Shown here: piece after piece, positions 36,343 through 45,875 of the stretch
Layout of the letters: the number at the start of each line of letters is the position of its first letter
How positions within the stretch are numbered: position 1 is the first letter of the stretch
Source of the DNA: Desulfoscipio geothermicus DSM 3669
GTDB taxonomy: Bacteria > Bacillota > Desulfotomaculia > Desulfotomaculales > Desulfallaceae
DNA: 64,000 nucleotides
Assembly: GCF_900115975.1 (NCBI RefSeq)
Contig: NZ_FOYM01000008.1
Location: 1 to 64,000 of the forward strand
Direction of reading: 5' to 3'
Notes under the pieces: generated by a model
Seen by the model: only the letters and a program-made list of their open reading frames with translations
What the model was told of the DNA's origin: nothing
Databases searched by the model: none
Program-made: the position numbers and the translations under genes

Positions 36343-36744
36343 TTATTTTACTCGGTTGTCCTCTTCGTTAAATTCGTTGCCAAATGATACTCCCTGGACA
36401 TTGACGTTAACTTCCACAACCTTCAGGCCGGTCATTCTTTCAATGGCGTTCTTGACGTCGTCCTGGATTTTGGCGGCCACTTCCGGTATACGGGCACCGT
36501 ACTCCACTATGATATACAGGTCAACCGCCGCTTCTTTTTCCCCTACTTCCACCTTAACGCCCTTGGAAAGGTTTTTTCGTCCCAACTTCTCTGTAATGCC
36601 GCCGACCACGCCGCCGCTCATGCCGGCCACGCCGGCCACTTCGGTGGCGGCCAACCCTGCAATAACGCGCACAACATCATCAGCTATACGGATAGAACCA
36701 AGATTGTTCTTGTCTTCGCGCATGACCGTTTCCTGCTGCTCCAC
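36343..36744 (-). CDS. Asp23/Gls24 envelope stress response protein
   Basis: 133 residues. The domain runs from IRIADDVVRVIAGLAATEV through GVKVEVGEKEAAVDLYIIVEYG to the end, typical of Asp23. The GTG at 36744 has GGGGGG 9 bases before it; an in-frame GTG seven codons earlier lies inside that site and is less likely. In many Firmicutes this copy is called YqhY and lies by accBC, where its loss causes acetyl-CoA carboxylase-related suppressors; the position here, next to accC, is the same. Confidence 0.88.
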   Translation of the reverse strand: MEQQETVMREDKNNLGSIRIADDVVRVIAGLAATEVAGVAGMSGGVVGGITEKLGRKNLSKGVKVEVGEKEAAVDLYIIVEYGARIPEVAAKIQDDVKNAIERMTGLKVVEVNVNVQGVSFGNEFNEEDNRVK

Positions 36745-36804
36745 TTTGGTGTACCCCCCTAGCACGATTTAAGTTATTATACCAAAGGAGGAAAAATACT
36801 GCAA

Positions 36805-38154
36805 TCAGTCATGCGACAATATGCGGCGTTGAATAAAGTTGGTATACGTTTCTCCGCGGCGGAAAAAGGCGTTGCGCAGTATGCGCCGGTGGAAGGGAAC
36901 AATGGTCTTGACACCTTTTATCTCCAGCTCATCCAGGGCCCGCTGCATTCTGGCCACGGCCTCATCCCGGTCCCTGCCCCAGACGATAAGTTTGCCCAGC
37001 ATGGAATCGTAGTGCGGCGGCACTTCCCAGCCGGCAAAAACCGCGCTGTCCAGGCGTACGCCCGCCCCGCCGGGAGGCAGGTAACCCGTGATTTTGCCCG
37101 GGCAGGGGATAAAGTTGCGATCCGGGTCCTCGGCGTTGATCCGGCATTCGATGGCCCAACCGGAAAATTGCACATCCTCCTGGCGCAGGTTCAGTTCCCG
37201 CCCGGCGGCAATGGCAATTTGAGACTTGACCAGGTCAATGCCCGTCACCATTTCGGTAACGGGATGTTCCACCTGGATGCGGGTATTCATTTCTATAAAA
37301 TAAAAGTTGCCGTGCCGGTCCAGCAAAAATTCCACCGTGCCGGCGCTGCGGTAATTGACCGCCCGGGCCGCCTCAATCGCTGCTTCGCCCAAACGCCGGC
37401 GCAACTCTTCATTAACCGCCGTGGAAGGCGATTCCTCAATTATTTTTTGATTGCGCCGCTGAATGGAACAATCCCTTTCACCAAGGTGTATGATATTGCC
37501 GTAGTTGTCGGCCAGGATTTGTATTTCGATATGCCGGGGCTCTTCCACGTATTTTTCCAGGTATATGTCGCCGTTGCCAAACGCGGCCGCAGCCTCGGAG
37601 CGGGCGGTCAAAATGCCCCTCACCACTTCCTCGCCGCACTGGGCCACCCGCATCCCCTTGCCGCCGCCCCCGGAGGAAGCCTTGATCAATACCGGGTAAC
37701 CGATGTCTTCCGCTATCCGCAGGGCCTGGTCGGTATCCTGCACCAGTCCCCGGGACCCGGGCACCACGGAGACCCCCACCTGTTGCATGGTTTCCCGGGC
37801 CCGCACTTTGTTGCCCATTAGGCGCATGGCCTCCGGCGGCGGGCCGATAAAAACGATTTCATTGGCGGCGCACATTTCGGCAAACCGGGCGTTTTCCGAA
37901 AGAAAACCGTATCCGGGATGGATGGCATCGGCACCCGTTACCTGAGCGGCACTGATAATGTTGCTGATATTCAGGTAGCTGCGTCCCGGGGGAGGCGGTC
38001 CGATACACACCGCCTCGTCGGCCAGGTGTACGTGCAGGCTGTCCCGGTCGGCTTCGGAATAAACCGCCACGCTTTTAATGTTCATTTCCCGGCAGGCCCT
38101 GATGACCCGCACCGCTATTTCACCCCGGTTGGCGATTAAAATTTTATCGAACAT
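36805..38154 (-). CDS. accC: Biotin carboxylase subunit
   Basis: 449 residues, usual length. ATP-grasp enzyme that carboxylates biotin on [24 protein letters not shown] begins the N-terminal lobe; [14 protein letters not shown] is the ATP loop and [15 protein letters not shown] the catalytic region. It lies 11 bases after a gene that fuses a carboxyltransferase to BCCP. So it could serve acetyl-CoA carboxylase, a two-subunit pyruvate carboxylase (PycA role), or both. Confidence 0.94.
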   Translation of the reverse strand: MFDKILIANRGEIAVRVIRACREMNIKSVAVYSEADRDSLHVHLADEAVCIGPPPPGRSYLNISNIISAAQVTGADAIHPGYGFLSENARFAEMCAANEIVFIGPPPEAMRLMGNKVRARETMQQVGVSVVPGSRGLVQDTDQALRIAEDIGYPVLIKASSGGGGKGMRVAQCGEEVVRGILTARSEAAAAFGNGDIYLEKYVEEPRHIEIQILADNYGNIIHLGERDCSIQRRNQKIIEESPSTAVNEELRRRLGEAAIEAARAVNYRSAGTVEFLLDRHGNFYFIEMNTRIQVEHPVTEMVTGIDLVKSQIAIAAGRELNLRQEDVQFSGWAIECRINAEDPDRNFIPCPGKITGYLPPGGAGVRLDSAVFAGWEVPPHYDSMLGKLIVWGRDRDEAVARMQRALDELEIKGVKTIVPFHRRILRNAFFRRGETYTNFIQRRILSHD

Positions 38155-38165
38155 AGTTCAGTCAC

Positions 38166-38630
38166 CTAATCTTCCCTGATAACCAGCAGGGGCTGGCCGT
38201 ACTCGACGGGCTGAGCGTTTTCCACCAGGATTTCGACCACGGTGCCGGAAACCTCGGCCTCTATTTCATTCATCAACTTCATGGCTTCGATGATGCAAAG
38301 GGTTTGGCCCTTCTCCACCCGGGAGCCCACTTCCACAAACGGCGCGGCGTCGGGTGCCGGAGCGCGGTAGAAGGTGCCCACCATGGGTGACTGCACCGTT
38401 TTGCCGTCCGCTTCCCCTGTAACCGGAGACGCCTTTTGCGCGGACGCGGCGTTAGCCGTTTTTACCGGAACATCATCGTCGTTTTCCGTAGCTTGCACAG
38501 CTGATACATCACTGCCGGCTGCGCCCGCTTTTTTGATGGATAACTTTATGGAATCGTTTTTCAGCGAAAATTCGGCAATATCTGTTTGATTAATCAAGTT
38601 AATCAATTCCTTGATCTCCTGTAATTCCAT
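38166..38630 (-). CDS. accB: Free biotin carboxyl carrier protein from an internal start
   Basis: 154 residues, nested in the fusion gene. The ATG at 38630 is preceded, 8 bases upstream, by a perfect AAGGAGG (38639-38645), stronger than most sites in the window. The product starts [20 protein letters not shown], the exact kind of N-terminus seen in stand-alone AccB, with an Ala/Pro-rich hinge and the biotinyl domain (about 75-154). So a free BCCP is probably made as well. This is inferred from the site; no stop codon separates the two frames. Confidence 0.65.
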   Translation of the reverse strand: MELQEIKELINLINQTDIAEFSLKNDSIKLSIKKAGAAGSDVSAVQATENDDDVPVKTANAASAQKASPVTGEADGKTVQSPMVGTFYRAPAPDAAPFVEVGSRVEKGQTLCIIEAMKLMNEIEAEVSGTVVEILVENAQPVEYGQPLLVIRED

Positions 38631-40025
38631 GCTGTTTACCTCCTTGTCCGGCCCGGTCGTACCTCTGCCGCCGGCCGGTTCGGCATGGCCGGCACCGTTT
38701 TTGCCGGCTTCCAAGAATTTTTTAGTAATTTGCGGAAAAATGGCGTAGGAAAGAACATCATCTTCCGAGCGGGCCAGCCCGGTGGTTTCCCGCCGTATTT
38801 TTTCCATTTGCGGCTCCAGCAGGTCCGCCGGGCGGCAAGTCACGGGTTCTTTATCACCCAGCACCCGCCGGACCACCGCCTCATCCAGCGGTGCCGGCGG
38901 TCGACCGTAAAGGCCCTGTACGTAGGCTTTCACCTCGCCGGGCACCAGCTTGTAGCGCTCGCCGGTAAGCACATTAAGCACGGCCTGGGTCCCCACAATC
39001 TGGCTGGTGGGTGTAACCAGGGGCGGGTAACCCAGTTCCCGGCGCACCCGCGGAATTTCCTGCAATACCCCGGGCAGCAGATGAGCGGACTTTTGCTCCT
39101 TTAGCTGCGACACCAGGTTGGTTATCATGCCCCCCGGCACCTGGTGTTCAAACACACGCATATCGCTAATGCGGGTTACACCGCGTTCCCGGCCCTGCTG
39201 CTCACGCAGACCCTCAAAATAGTCCGCTATCTCAAACAGTTGTCCCATGTCCAGCCCGGTGTCGTACGGCGTGCCCTGCAGCGCCCGGACCACCGTTTCC
39301 ACCGGCGGTTGTGACGCCCCGAAGGCCAGCGGCACCGAAGCTGTGTCAATAACATCCACCCCCGCCTCCACGGCCTTTAAATACGTGGCCAGGGCCAGCC
39401 CGCCTATGTAATGACTGTGTAGTTGCACCGGTAACCCTGGGTTTTTCTTTAACTGGCCGATCAGTTCGTAGGCGTGATAGGGGGTTAGCAAGCCGGCCAT
39501 GTCCTTGACACAGATGGAATCCGCTCCCATTTCCGCAAGCTTGACGGCTGTTTCCAGGTAATGTTCAGTGGTATGCACCGGGCTGACGGTGTATACCACG
39601 GCGGCCTGCACGTGGGCGCCCGCCTTTTTGCCCGCCCGTACCGCCGTTTCCATATTGCGAATATCGTTCAGGGCATCGAAAACCCGGATGATGTCGATAC
39701 CGCCTTCCACCATATGGCTAACGAACGCCTCCACCACATCATCGGGGTAATGCTGGTAACCCACCAGGGACTGCCCGCGCAACAGCATTTGCAGCGGTGT
39801 CCGTTTGATATGTCGTTTTAACGTGCGCAACCTCTCCCAGGGATCTTCATTGAGGTAGCGCAGGCATACGTCAAAGGTGGCGCCACCCCAGACCTCCAGG
39901 GAATGGTAGCCCACCGCGTCAAGTTTTTCCACAATGGGCAGCATATCACGGGTGCTCATTCTGGTGGCCCACAGGCTTTGATGCCCGTCCCGCAGAGTAG
40001 TATCGGTTATTTTTACTCCAGCCAT
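38166..40025 (-). CDS. Pyruvate/oxaloacetate carboxyltransferase fused to BCCP (PycB/OadA-like)
   Basis: 619 residues. Residues 1-455 are a 5S-type carboxyltransferase: [18 protein letters not shown] near the N-terminus, [39 protein letters not shown] (metal-binding His). The rest (466-619) is a complete AccB-type BCCP with biotin Lys in [10 protein letters not shown]. The two are joined in frame by a Gly/Pro linker. The ATG at 40025 has GGAGGAG 6 bases upstream; the ATG five codons earlier is inside that site. PycB of archaeal pyruvate carboxylase also carries BCCP, but its N-terminal half is shorter and lacks the AccB leader seen here. Confidence 0.9.
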   Translation of the reverse strand: MAGVKITDTTLRDGHQSLWATRMSTRDMLPIVEKLDAVGYHSLEVWGGATFDVCLRYLNEDPWERLRTLKRHIKRTPLQMLLRGQSLVGYQHYPDDVVEAFVSHMVEGGIDIIRVFDALNDIRNMETAVRAGKKAGAHVQAAVVYTVSPVHTTEHYLETAVKLAEMGADSICVKDMAGLLTPYHAYELIGQLKKNPGLPVQLHSHYIGGLALATYLKAVEAGVDVIDTASVPLAFGASQPPVETVVRALQGTPYDTGLDMGQLFEIADYFEGLREQQGRERGVTRISDMRVFEHQVPGGMITNLVSQLKEQKSAHLLPGVLQEIPRVRRELGYPPLVTPTSQIVGTQAVLNVLTGERYKLVPGEVKAYVQGLYGRPPAPLDEAVVRRVLGDKEPVTCRPADLLEPQMEKIRRETTGLARSEDDVLSYAIFPQITKKFLEAGKNGAGHAEPAGGRGTTGPDKEVNSMELQEIKELINLINQTDIAEFSLKNDSIKLSIKKAGAAGSDVSAVQATENDDDVPVKTANAASAQKASPVTGEADGKTVQSPMVGTFYRAPAPDAAPFVEVGSRVEKGQTLCIIEAMKLMNEIEAEVSGTVVEILVENAQPVEYGQPLLVIRED

Positions 40026-40087
40026 TGCAATCTCCTCCATAAAAAAGACAGGCTGTCACTGGCTAACAACCTGATATCACAAGGATT

Positions 40088-40093
40088 ATTATA
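40088..40093 (-). promoter_or_regulatory. Possible -10 box of the carboxyltransferase-accC operon
   Basis: TATAAT on the minus strand, 63 bases before the carboxyltransferase start. The -35 region is not clear. Confidence 0.3.
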
Positions 40094-40197
40094 TAACTGT
40101 CTAATGTAAAATAAAATAATTTCCGGGCAAGTATACAATATATCGGTAAAAAACACTGTATACTGTACAATATGTATTTAGAATACAGAATACAGAT

Positions 40198-40326
40198 AAA
40201 AAAGGGGACTGGCTCTTTTTTCGCTTTTTGAAAAAAGTGCCTGTCCCCTTTTTAGCCTGGGCACCGTAAAAGAGGGACAGGCACCGATTCATAAAACGAA
40301 TCGGAGCCAGTCCCTCTTTTACGGTG
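40198..40326. repeat. Family A hairpin repeat, copy 5 (double)
   Basis: Two hairpins in a row. The first, GGGGACTGGCTC...AGTGCCTGTCCCC, has a loop stem of TTTTTTCGC/GAAAAAA. The second, GGGACAGGCACCGATTC...GAATCGGAGCCAGTCCC, has the opposite orientation and is flanked by GCACCGTAAAAGA and TCTTTTACGGTGC, extending the stem. It fills the gap between spoIIIAH and the carboxyltransferase leader. Confidence 0.88.
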
Positions 40327-40391
40327 CAGTAAGTTTTCATTACTTGGCATGAGTTCTATATTCTGAGTCCTGAGTTCTGTGTTCTAATCCG

Positions 40392-41003
40392 TTATTCCTT
40401 GGTAATCACGATCACGCCTTCCTCCGGTACGCCGGTGGCCCGGGCCACCAGTTCGGTAATGGAAGTGCTGTCGGCACCCGCCGTCATTTCTTTGCCTGGT
40501 TGCACAATTACGGTAACCGTTTCATTGTCGAGAAAGACAGCGACATCCTGGTATCCCCGGGCCCGGATGAGGTTTTCCAGCTCCATTTCCTGGGATATTA
40601 TGCTGCTCAGTTCCAGCAGCCTTTCCTGGGCCGCCTTGCGAACTTCCTCATCCGCCGTATCAGACGCCATCACCTCGCGTATGGTTTCCATTTCCATGCC
40701 CCTGGCGCGTTCCCGGTTCATGCGGGTCTCCACAAAATAGGCGGTGTTGTCCCGGTAACCTCCCTCCTGCACGGCAGCCGGTTCGGGCGCGTCAGCTTCG
40801 TGTTTTTCCGCATCAGCAACGGGGCCGGCTCCTTCCCCGTCCGTCTCGGTCACTGTGACCGAAGCGGCGGTGGTCTTTTTCTCTTGCAGGCCGATTATCT
40901 TTTCAGTGACTCCGCTAAACCCCACCGCGCAAAAAACAATTCCCGCCAGGACCAGTATCACAAGCACAATTTTTTTGCGATTTATTTTAATAACCTTGAT
41001 CAT
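40392..41003 (-). CDS. spoIIIAH: Stage III sporulation protein AH
   Basis: 203 residues. One N-terminal helix (about 9-29) and an outer domain that faces the space between the two membranes of the engulfed forespore. The C-terminal ring-building domain (about 105-203; MEMETIREVMASDTADEEV) contacts SpoIIQ. AGGGGGG precedes the ATG. It ends the eight-gene spoIIIA operon. Confidence 0.92.
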   Translation of the reverse strand: MIKVIKINRKKIVLVILVLAGIVFCAVGFSGVTEKIIGLQEKKTTAASVTVTETDGEGAGPVADAEKHEADAPEPAAVQEGGYRDNTAYFVETRMNRERARGMEMETIREVMASDTADEEVRKAAQERLLELSSIISQEMELENLIRARGYQDVAVFLDNETVTVIVQPGKEMTAGADSTSITELVARATGVPEEGVIVITKE

Positions 41004-41004
41004 T

Positions 41005-41616
41005 TTAATCCCCCCTCTTCATGGGTAAAACAATGATTTTATGCGGTTCAACCCCCAGCGCCACTTGGGCGGCCCGGAACAGGTCGGCCTTGACCCGGGG
41101 TATCCCGGCTCCCTCGGCCACCACCAGTACACCGGCCAGATCTGGCGCCACTTCCCTTTTCACCACCGGTGTTTCATAACCCTGACCGCCCCGGGCGATA
41201 ACTACCGTCCGGGAGTCGGTGTTCTCAGTTATTTGCCTGGAACCGCCGTCCTGGTCCTGTTCTTCCGTAGTCTTTAATCCCGTAGTGGTGTTGATGGCAT
41301 AATCGCTGTGGGTGGACGTAGCCAGCTGCACCGTAACCTGCACTTGCCCGGCCCCGGCAACCTGTTCCAGCATTTGCTGCAATTCGGCGGCCAGTTCCCG
41401 TTCCTCCCTGGTCATGACCGACTGTCCGACCGGTTTTTCCTCACCCGCCCCGGCCGCCGGTTCATTGCCGGGCGGCGCCTGCTGCGGCCCGGAAACCGCA
41501 CCGTTGCCCGTACAACTACCCAGGAGTAGCAGCATGACACCAAGTAAGAACAATATCAACAACACCCAAAATTGCTTGTTTCTGGGGTTAAACAAATTAT
41601 TATCTTCCCCGGCCAT
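41005..41616 (-). CDS. spoIIIAG: Stage III sporulation protein AG
   Basis: 203 residues. An N-terminal helix (about 17-35), a low-complexity Gly/Ala/Pro linker, then the ring-building motif domain (about 65-203; LQQMLEQVAGAGQVQVTVQL). It forms the large ring of the feeding-tube channel. The ATG at 41616 has GAGGTG 5-6 bases before it; an upstream in-frame GTG is in that site. Confidence 0.92.
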   Translation of the reverse strand: MAGEDNNLFNPRNKQFWVLLILFLLGVMLLLLGSCTGNGAVSGPQQAPPGNEPAAGAGEEKPVGQSVMTREERELAAELQQMLEQVAGAGQVQVTVQLATSTHSDYAINTTTGLKTTEEQDQDGGSRQITENTDSRTVVIARGGQGYETPVVKREVAPDLAGVLVVAEGAGIPRVKADLFRAAQVALGVEPHKIIVLPMKRGD

Positions 41617-41637
41617 AAAATCACCTCGCACTTATTA

Positions 41638-42273
41638 TCATTGAAATTCAATTTTAACCTGCCCGGACGGCAAGTTGTAAAATTCGGCCACCGCCCCGGC
41701 CACACCGGCAGCGGCTTTCCTTTCTTCCGGTGTGGGAACCCCGGCAGCCCCTTTTGCTCCATCACCCACATCATCTCCTACGTTTATCACCACCGGCTGC
41801 ACACCCGCCACGGTACCGCCCGCACCCGTCGTTTCCGCCTGCTTTGCAGTGCCGGTATTGAAAACAATGGTAATTTCATCAATACTGTTATTCTCCGGCC
41901 CGATTTTAACCCGGGCATCCACTGCATTAACATCGGCGTGCAGCTTGGCCAGCGATAGCACCTGCCCGGCCACTCCCTCGCTGTACCGGCGCGCCGCTTC
42001 GTCCCGGCTTAATTCCGATAACTGCTTGCCCGCGGCCATAATATCCTCCAGAGACGGGGAACCGTTATCCGAAACGGTGACCCGGGGCACTTCCCGCAGC
42101 AATTCGCTGTTCACCACTCCGGCGGCGGTTTGCATTACGGCGATAATAACCAACAGGCCCATCACCATTTTGACGTAACGGCGCATGTCACCCCGTGGCA
42201 GCAGCATTTCCATGAATACCGCCAGCACTACAATAACCACCAGGGTTTGTATCAATTCGCGCAGTACATCCAT
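41638..42273 (-). CDS. spoIIIAF: Stage III sporulation protein AF
   Basis: 211 residues. Two transmembrane helices at the start (about 5-23 and 32-50) and a periplasmic-type ring-building domain. MDVLRELIQTLVVIVVLAVF begins it. AGGAGG lies upstream. It acts in the SpoIIIA-SpoIIQ channel. Confidence 0.92.
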   Translation of the reverse strand: MDVLRELIQTLVVIVVLAVFMEMLLPRGDMRRYVKMVMGLLVIIAVMQTAAGVVNSELLREVPRVTVSDNGSPSLEDIMAAGKQLSELSRDEAARRYSEGVAGQVLSLAKLHADVNAVDARVKIGPENNSIDEITIVFNTGTAKQAETTGAGGTVAGVQPVVINVGDDVGDGAKGAAGVPTPEERKAAAGVAGAVAEFYNLPSGQVKIEFQ

Positions 42274-42288
42274 GCAATATACGACCTC

Positions 42289-43452
42289 CTAATGCAGCAT
42301 CACCGTAATATTGCCCAGCCCCACCACAATAGCCAGAGCAAAGAAAAACAACAGTCCCACCATGGCCACGGCACCGAATACGGTAATCAGGCTGTTACCC
42401 AGCCCGTTCAGGCAGTCGCTGATTTTTTCCTCCCCCACGGGCTGGATTACCGCCCCGGCCAACTTGTATATAAAAGCAATGGTAATAATTTTCACCAGGG
42501 GGATGATGACAATCATGGCGATCAATAAAACCCCGGCAATGCCCACCGCGTTTTTCATCAGCAGGGACGAGCGAATCACCGCTTCCAGGGCGTCGCTGAA
42601 CACGCCGCCCACCACAGGAATAAAGGTATCGGTGGCAAACTTGGCCGTCCGGAAAGTAACGCTGTCCCCCACTGCTCCGGCCACCCCTTGGATGGCCATT
42701 ACCCCCAGGAATATGGTACTCAAAAGACCCATCAGACCCATGGCCACCCCTTTAAGCAGGCCGGCCAGCCTGGATACCTGAAAGTGCTTGGACAATCCGC
42801 TAACGATTTCCAGGATTGCCGCAAAGAAAATTAACGGTAGAATAATATTTTTAATAATCGTGCCAGACGCAGTGATGGTAATAAAAATTAAGGGATGGAA
42901 TATCGCTGCCGAGGTAATTCCCCCCACGGCCACCAGCAGCGTCAGCAGCAGGGGCAGCAGGGCCTGCATCAAAGTGACCATTTTATCCACAACCTCGCGG
43001 CCCAGCTGGATGGCCAGGCCGAAAGATCCCACGGCAATGGTAATCAGCACCAGGTAAGCCACCATGTGGGTAAGCTGCCCGGTACTGCTTTTTTCAAAAG
43101 CCCCGGCCAGATTCTGCAATACCGCGCAGATCACCGCCAGTACCACCAGCTTGCCCAGCAAGGCCGAATTGGCCACCACCTCGCGGAAAATGTACTGCAC
43201 GCACCGGTTGAATATGTCCGCCGGCTGCAACGAAATGTCCCCGGTGGCCAGCCCCCTGACCAGGGATTTGAAATCGGTTTCCGGCAGCGCGCTTTGCAAC
43301 TCATAATCCATCCGGTTGATAAACTGTTGAATTTGTCCCATGTCCAGCTTGTTCATCTGCTCGTCCATTACGCTGCCGGCGTCCGGTGCCGCCCGGGCCG
43401 CAGTGGGGAATACGGTAGTCATTAATAGAAACAACAACCAAAGAATTGCCAT
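42289..43452 (-). CDS. spoIIIAE: Stage III sporulation protein AE
   Basis: 387 residues. A signal peptide (cleavage about ARA|AP at residue 22), an extracytoplasmic segment to about 95, then about seven transmembrane helices. It is the main multi-span subunit of the SpoIIIA machine. It overlaps no neighbour but sits 15 bases before spoIIIAF. Confidence 0.93.
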   Translation of the reverse strand: MAILWLLFLLMTTVFPTAARAAPDAGSVMDEQMNKLDMGQIQQFINRMDYELQSALPETDFKSLVRGLATGDISLQPADIFNRCVQYIFREVVANSALLGKLVVLAVICAVLQNLAGAFEKSSTGQLTHMVAYLVLITIAVGSFGLAIQLGREVVDKMVTLMQALLPLLLTLLVAVGGITSAAIFHPLIFITITASGTIIKNIILPLIFFAAILEIVSGLSKHFQVSRLAGLLKGVAMGLMGLLSTIFLGVMAIQGVAGAVGDSVTFRTAKFATDTFIPVVGGVFSDALEAVIRSSLLMKNAVGIAGVLLIAMIVIIPLVKIITIAFIYKLAGAVIQPVGEEKISDCLNGLGNSLITVFGAVAMVGLLFFFALAIVVGLGNITVMLH

Positions 43453-43476
43453 GTTTTTCTTCAGGTCGATCCCCCC

Positions 43477-43863
43477 TTACGGTATCAACCGCAACAGTGC
43501 CTGCAGCACCGCCACCACGATCGGCACCGCCAGCATGAGCACCATTACCTTGGCGGCCAGTTCCACCTTAACCGCAAAGGCGCCCTGGTCTGCATCACGG
43601 CATATCTGTGCGATAAAATCAGCTATATAAGCGATACCTATGATTTTCAGCAAAGTGCCAATATAAATAGAACTAATGTCAGCCCGATCTGATAACTGCT
43701 TTAAAATGTCTACAACAGCGCCGATCTTGCCCAGCACCAGCAGGAAGATGACCACGCCGACAGCAATGCTGAGCATGAGGGCCATAGGCGGCGTTTTATA
43801 TTTCAACACCATGGCCAGTACCGCGCCGGTCAGGGCGATACCGGAAATCTGCAAAATATCCAT
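43477..43863 (-). CDS. spoIIIAD: Stage III sporulation protein AD
   Basis: 128 residues, four hydrophobic helices, starting MDILQISGIALTGAVLAMVL. Its C-terminal part resembles SpoIIIAC. GGTGGTG is the ribosome site. Confidence 0.93.
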   Translation of the reverse strand: MDILQISGIALTGAVLAMVLKYKTPPMALMLSIAVGVVIFLLVLGKIGAVVDILKQLSDRADISSIYIGTLLKIIGIAYIADFIAQICRDADQGAFAVKVELAAKVMVLMLAVPIVVAVLQALLRLIP

Positions 43864-43874
43864 CTCACCACCGC

Positions 43875-44078
43875 CTAAAACAGTTTAAATACCGACTTGA
43901 CCTCTTCAAAAAGGGTGCCCAGCATCTGGATCACCATGATCAGCACCACAGCAATACCCGTCAGGGTCACCGCAAACCCGTAATCCTCCTTGCCAGAATT
44001 TTTCAATACCGTGTGGGCCACAGCCACCAAAATACCAATGCCGGCTATCTTAAAAATCAAGTCGATGTTGGCACCCAT
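43875..44078 (-). CDS. spoIIIAC: Stage III sporulation protein AC
   Basis: 67 residues, two transmembrane helices: IDLIFKIAGIGILVAVAHTV and YGFAVTLTGIAVVLIMVI. I chose the ATG at 44078, with AAAGGAGG 7 bases upstream and the usual family length, over an in-frame start 24 codons earlier inside spoIIIAB. Confidence 0.93.
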   Translation of the reverse strand: MGANIDLIFKIAGIGILVAVAHTVLKNSGKEDYGFAVTLTGIAVVLIMVIQMLGTLFEEVKSVFKLF

Positions 44079-44095
44079 AAGCACTCCTCCTTTTT

Positions 44096-44614
44096 TTAAT
44101 AAAGCGCCAGAACAACCAACAAGCCGCCCAGTAAACCTAAATAATTCCACAACTTGACGTTTTTGGCCGCCTGGTCTTCGGCAGCAGCCAGGGCCATTTT
44201 CAACTGCTCCTCGGCCAGGCGCAGATGCTTGCCCTGGTCTTCCCGGTCGGAAAGGCCGATGCTGTTTCCCAGGCCGCGCAATATGCCCACGTCGCTGCGA
44301 CTCAGCGCGCTCCGGGGTGAATAATCCGCCAGGGCCTGGTTCCAGGCCTCCCGGGCCGAGATTCCCCGGCTGGACTGCAATTCAACGGCCACATACCGGA
44401 AAAACGCGGCGGCCGGCTGGTCAACCTGTTCCGCCAGCCGGCTGAAGGCATCCGGCAGCGGTGTGGCCACGTAGGTGATTTCCGTTTCCAGCACTTGCAG
44501 CGCAGCCATAAACTGCCGCAGTTCCACCGGGCGGCGGGCATAACCCATGGCCACCCGCCAACCGGCCAGCCCGGTGGCTGATATGACCAACAGCCCGCCA
44601 ATTAACTTGAGCAC
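44096..44614 (-). CDS. spoIIIAB: Stage III sporulation protein AB
   Basis: 172 residues from a GTG start that overlaps the spoIIIAA end by 13 bases. An N-terminal helix, a helical domain like type II secretion GspF (about 30-150), and a last helix (about 152-171). It is thought to help SpoIIIAA act on the membrane complex. Confidence 0.92.
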   Translation of the reverse strand: MLKLIGGLLVISATGLAGWRVAMGYARRPVELRQFMAALQVLETEITYVATPLPDAFSRLAEQVDQPAAAFFRYVAVELQSSRGISAREAWNQALADYSPRSALSRSDVGILRGLGNSIGLSDREDQGKHLRLAEEQLKMALAAAEDQAAKNVKLWNYLGLLGGLLVVLALY

Positions 44615-45624
44615 GTTTTTTTCACCCCCAGGTGGGGCAAATCATGCCCGCTAAAAATTTTTTCCACCGTGCCCACACCCCGGGAGCGCCCCAGGAGCAC
44701 AAACCGGTCGATGACATTCAGTTGCAAAAGGTATCTAAGGGCCGGACGGTTGGCCAGTTCCTGCAGCGAAGAACCGTGAATGGTCACCACCACGCGCACC
44801 CCGGCGTTAAAAACCTCTTCCAGGGCCTGCACGTCCTCCATCCGGCCGATTTCATCGGTGGCAATAACATCGGGCGACATGGCCCGCAGCAGCATCATCA
44901 TACCCTGGTCTTTGGGGCAGCCGTCCAGCACATCCGTCCTGACCCCCACGTCCATTTGCGGCACCCCCAGATGGCAGCCTGCAATTTCAGAACGCTCATC
45001 CACCATACCCACCGTGCGACCGGCAAAACCCAGGGCCGGGACGCCGTTGCTGATTTGTCGCACCAAATCCCGGAGCAGGGTCGTTTTACCGCAGCGGGGC
45101 GGCGAAAAAATTACCGTATGGTAGATATTGTTGGCTTTATGGTCAATAAGCTGTTTTATCAATTCACCGGCTATACCTTTTATCTCCCGGCAAACGCGGA
45201 TATTTAGGCCGGACAGGTGTTTAAGAGTTTTGACCCGACCGTTTTCCAGCACGGCCTTGCCGGTCAGCCCCACCCTGTGGCCGCCGGGAAGGGTCACATA
45301 CCCGTTTTTTAATTCCTCTTCCAAGGCATATATGGAATAACCGCTTATGTTTTGCACCACCTTTTCCAGGTCCGCGGCAGACACCAGATATCCATTTGAC
45401 GAGCCGGCTTCAAATCCGCCGTCGCGCCGCACGAAATAATCGCGATCGCCCACCCCCAGCAAGAGCGGCCTGTCCCGCCGCAGCCTGATCTCCTCCAGCA
45501 CGGCCAGGTAACGCAACGGTACGCGCCCGATTATTTCCTGCAGGTTCGGCGGCAGAAAAGTCATTATATCCCGCCAAGCACCGGCGGGGGTGGTTTTTGT
45601 TTTAACCGCCGGAAAACCGCCCAC
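44602..45624 (-). CDS. spoIIIAA: Stage III sporulation protein AA (ATPase)
   Basis: 340 residues. Secretion-type ATPase; Walker A SPPRCGKTTLL lies near 174-184 and the Walker B region near PDVIATDEIGRMEDV. GGGGGG is 6 bases before the GTG at 45624; an earlier in-frame GTG lies before that site. It heads the spoIIIA operon, which feeds the forespore after engulfment and is needed for sigma-G activity. A sigma-E-like promoter lies upstream. Confidence 0.94.
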   Translation of the reverse strand: MGGFPAVKTKTTPAGAWRDIMTFLPPNLQEIIGRVPLRYLAVLEEIRLRRDRPLLLGVGDRDYFVRRDGGFEAGSSNGYLVSAADLEKVVQNISGYSIYALEEELKNGYVTLPGGHRVGLTGKAVLENGRVKTLKHLSGLNIRVCREIKGIAGELIKQLIDHKANNIYHTVIFSPPRCGKTTLLRDLVRQISNGVPALGFAGRTVGMVDERSEIAGCHLGVPQMDVGVRTDVLDGCPKDQGMMMLLRAMSPDVIATDEIGRMEDVQALEEVFNAGVRVVVTIHGSSLQELANRPALRYLLQLNVIDRFVLLGRSRGVGTVEKIFSGHDLPHLGVKKTCSS

Positions 45625-45666
45625 AGCGCACCCCCCTTTCACCCTATAGCCAGTCCGTTTATTTAT

Positions 45667-45693
45667 AATCTATTTACCCCATTGGAAAAATAT
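45667..45693 (-). promoter_or_regulatory. Possible sigma-E promoter of the spoIIIA operon
   Basis: On the minus strand GGTATATT (ATATT at 45689-45693), 14 bases, AATAGATT (45667-45674); the -10 consensus is CATACAHT. The start point would lie about 35 bases before spoIIIAA. The -35 lies against the edge of a family A repeat, so the repeat inserted right at the promoter border. Confidence 0.42.
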
Positions 45694-45697
45694 ACCC

Positions 45698-45846
45698 AAA
45701 AAAAGGGGACTGGCTCCATTTTCGTTTTTTGAAAATGGTGCCTGTCCCCTTTTTTTACCATGGCTTCGTAAAAGGGGGACTGGCACCGATTCAAAAAACG
45801 AATCGGAGCCAGTCCCCCTTTTACGGTGTCAATCCCCCTTTTTACG
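45698..45846. repeat. Family A hairpin repeat, copy 6 (double)
   Basis: First hairpin GGGGACTGGCTCCATTTTCG...GAAAATGGTGCCTGTCCCC; second, reversed, GGGGGACTGGCACCGATTC...GAATCGGAGCCAGTCCCCC with TAAAAG/CTTTTA flanks. It lies between the CoA-disulfide reductase gene and the spoIIIA promoter. Next to it, 45846-45880, GACTACGAACC-type short direct repeats reach into the reductase stop codon. Confidence 0.88.
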
Positions 45847-45875
45847 ATACCCGACGACCGACTACGAACCACCGA

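Noticed and set aside
36811-37821. 336-codon plus-strand frame
   Set aside because: Antisense to accC, which has full family motifs.
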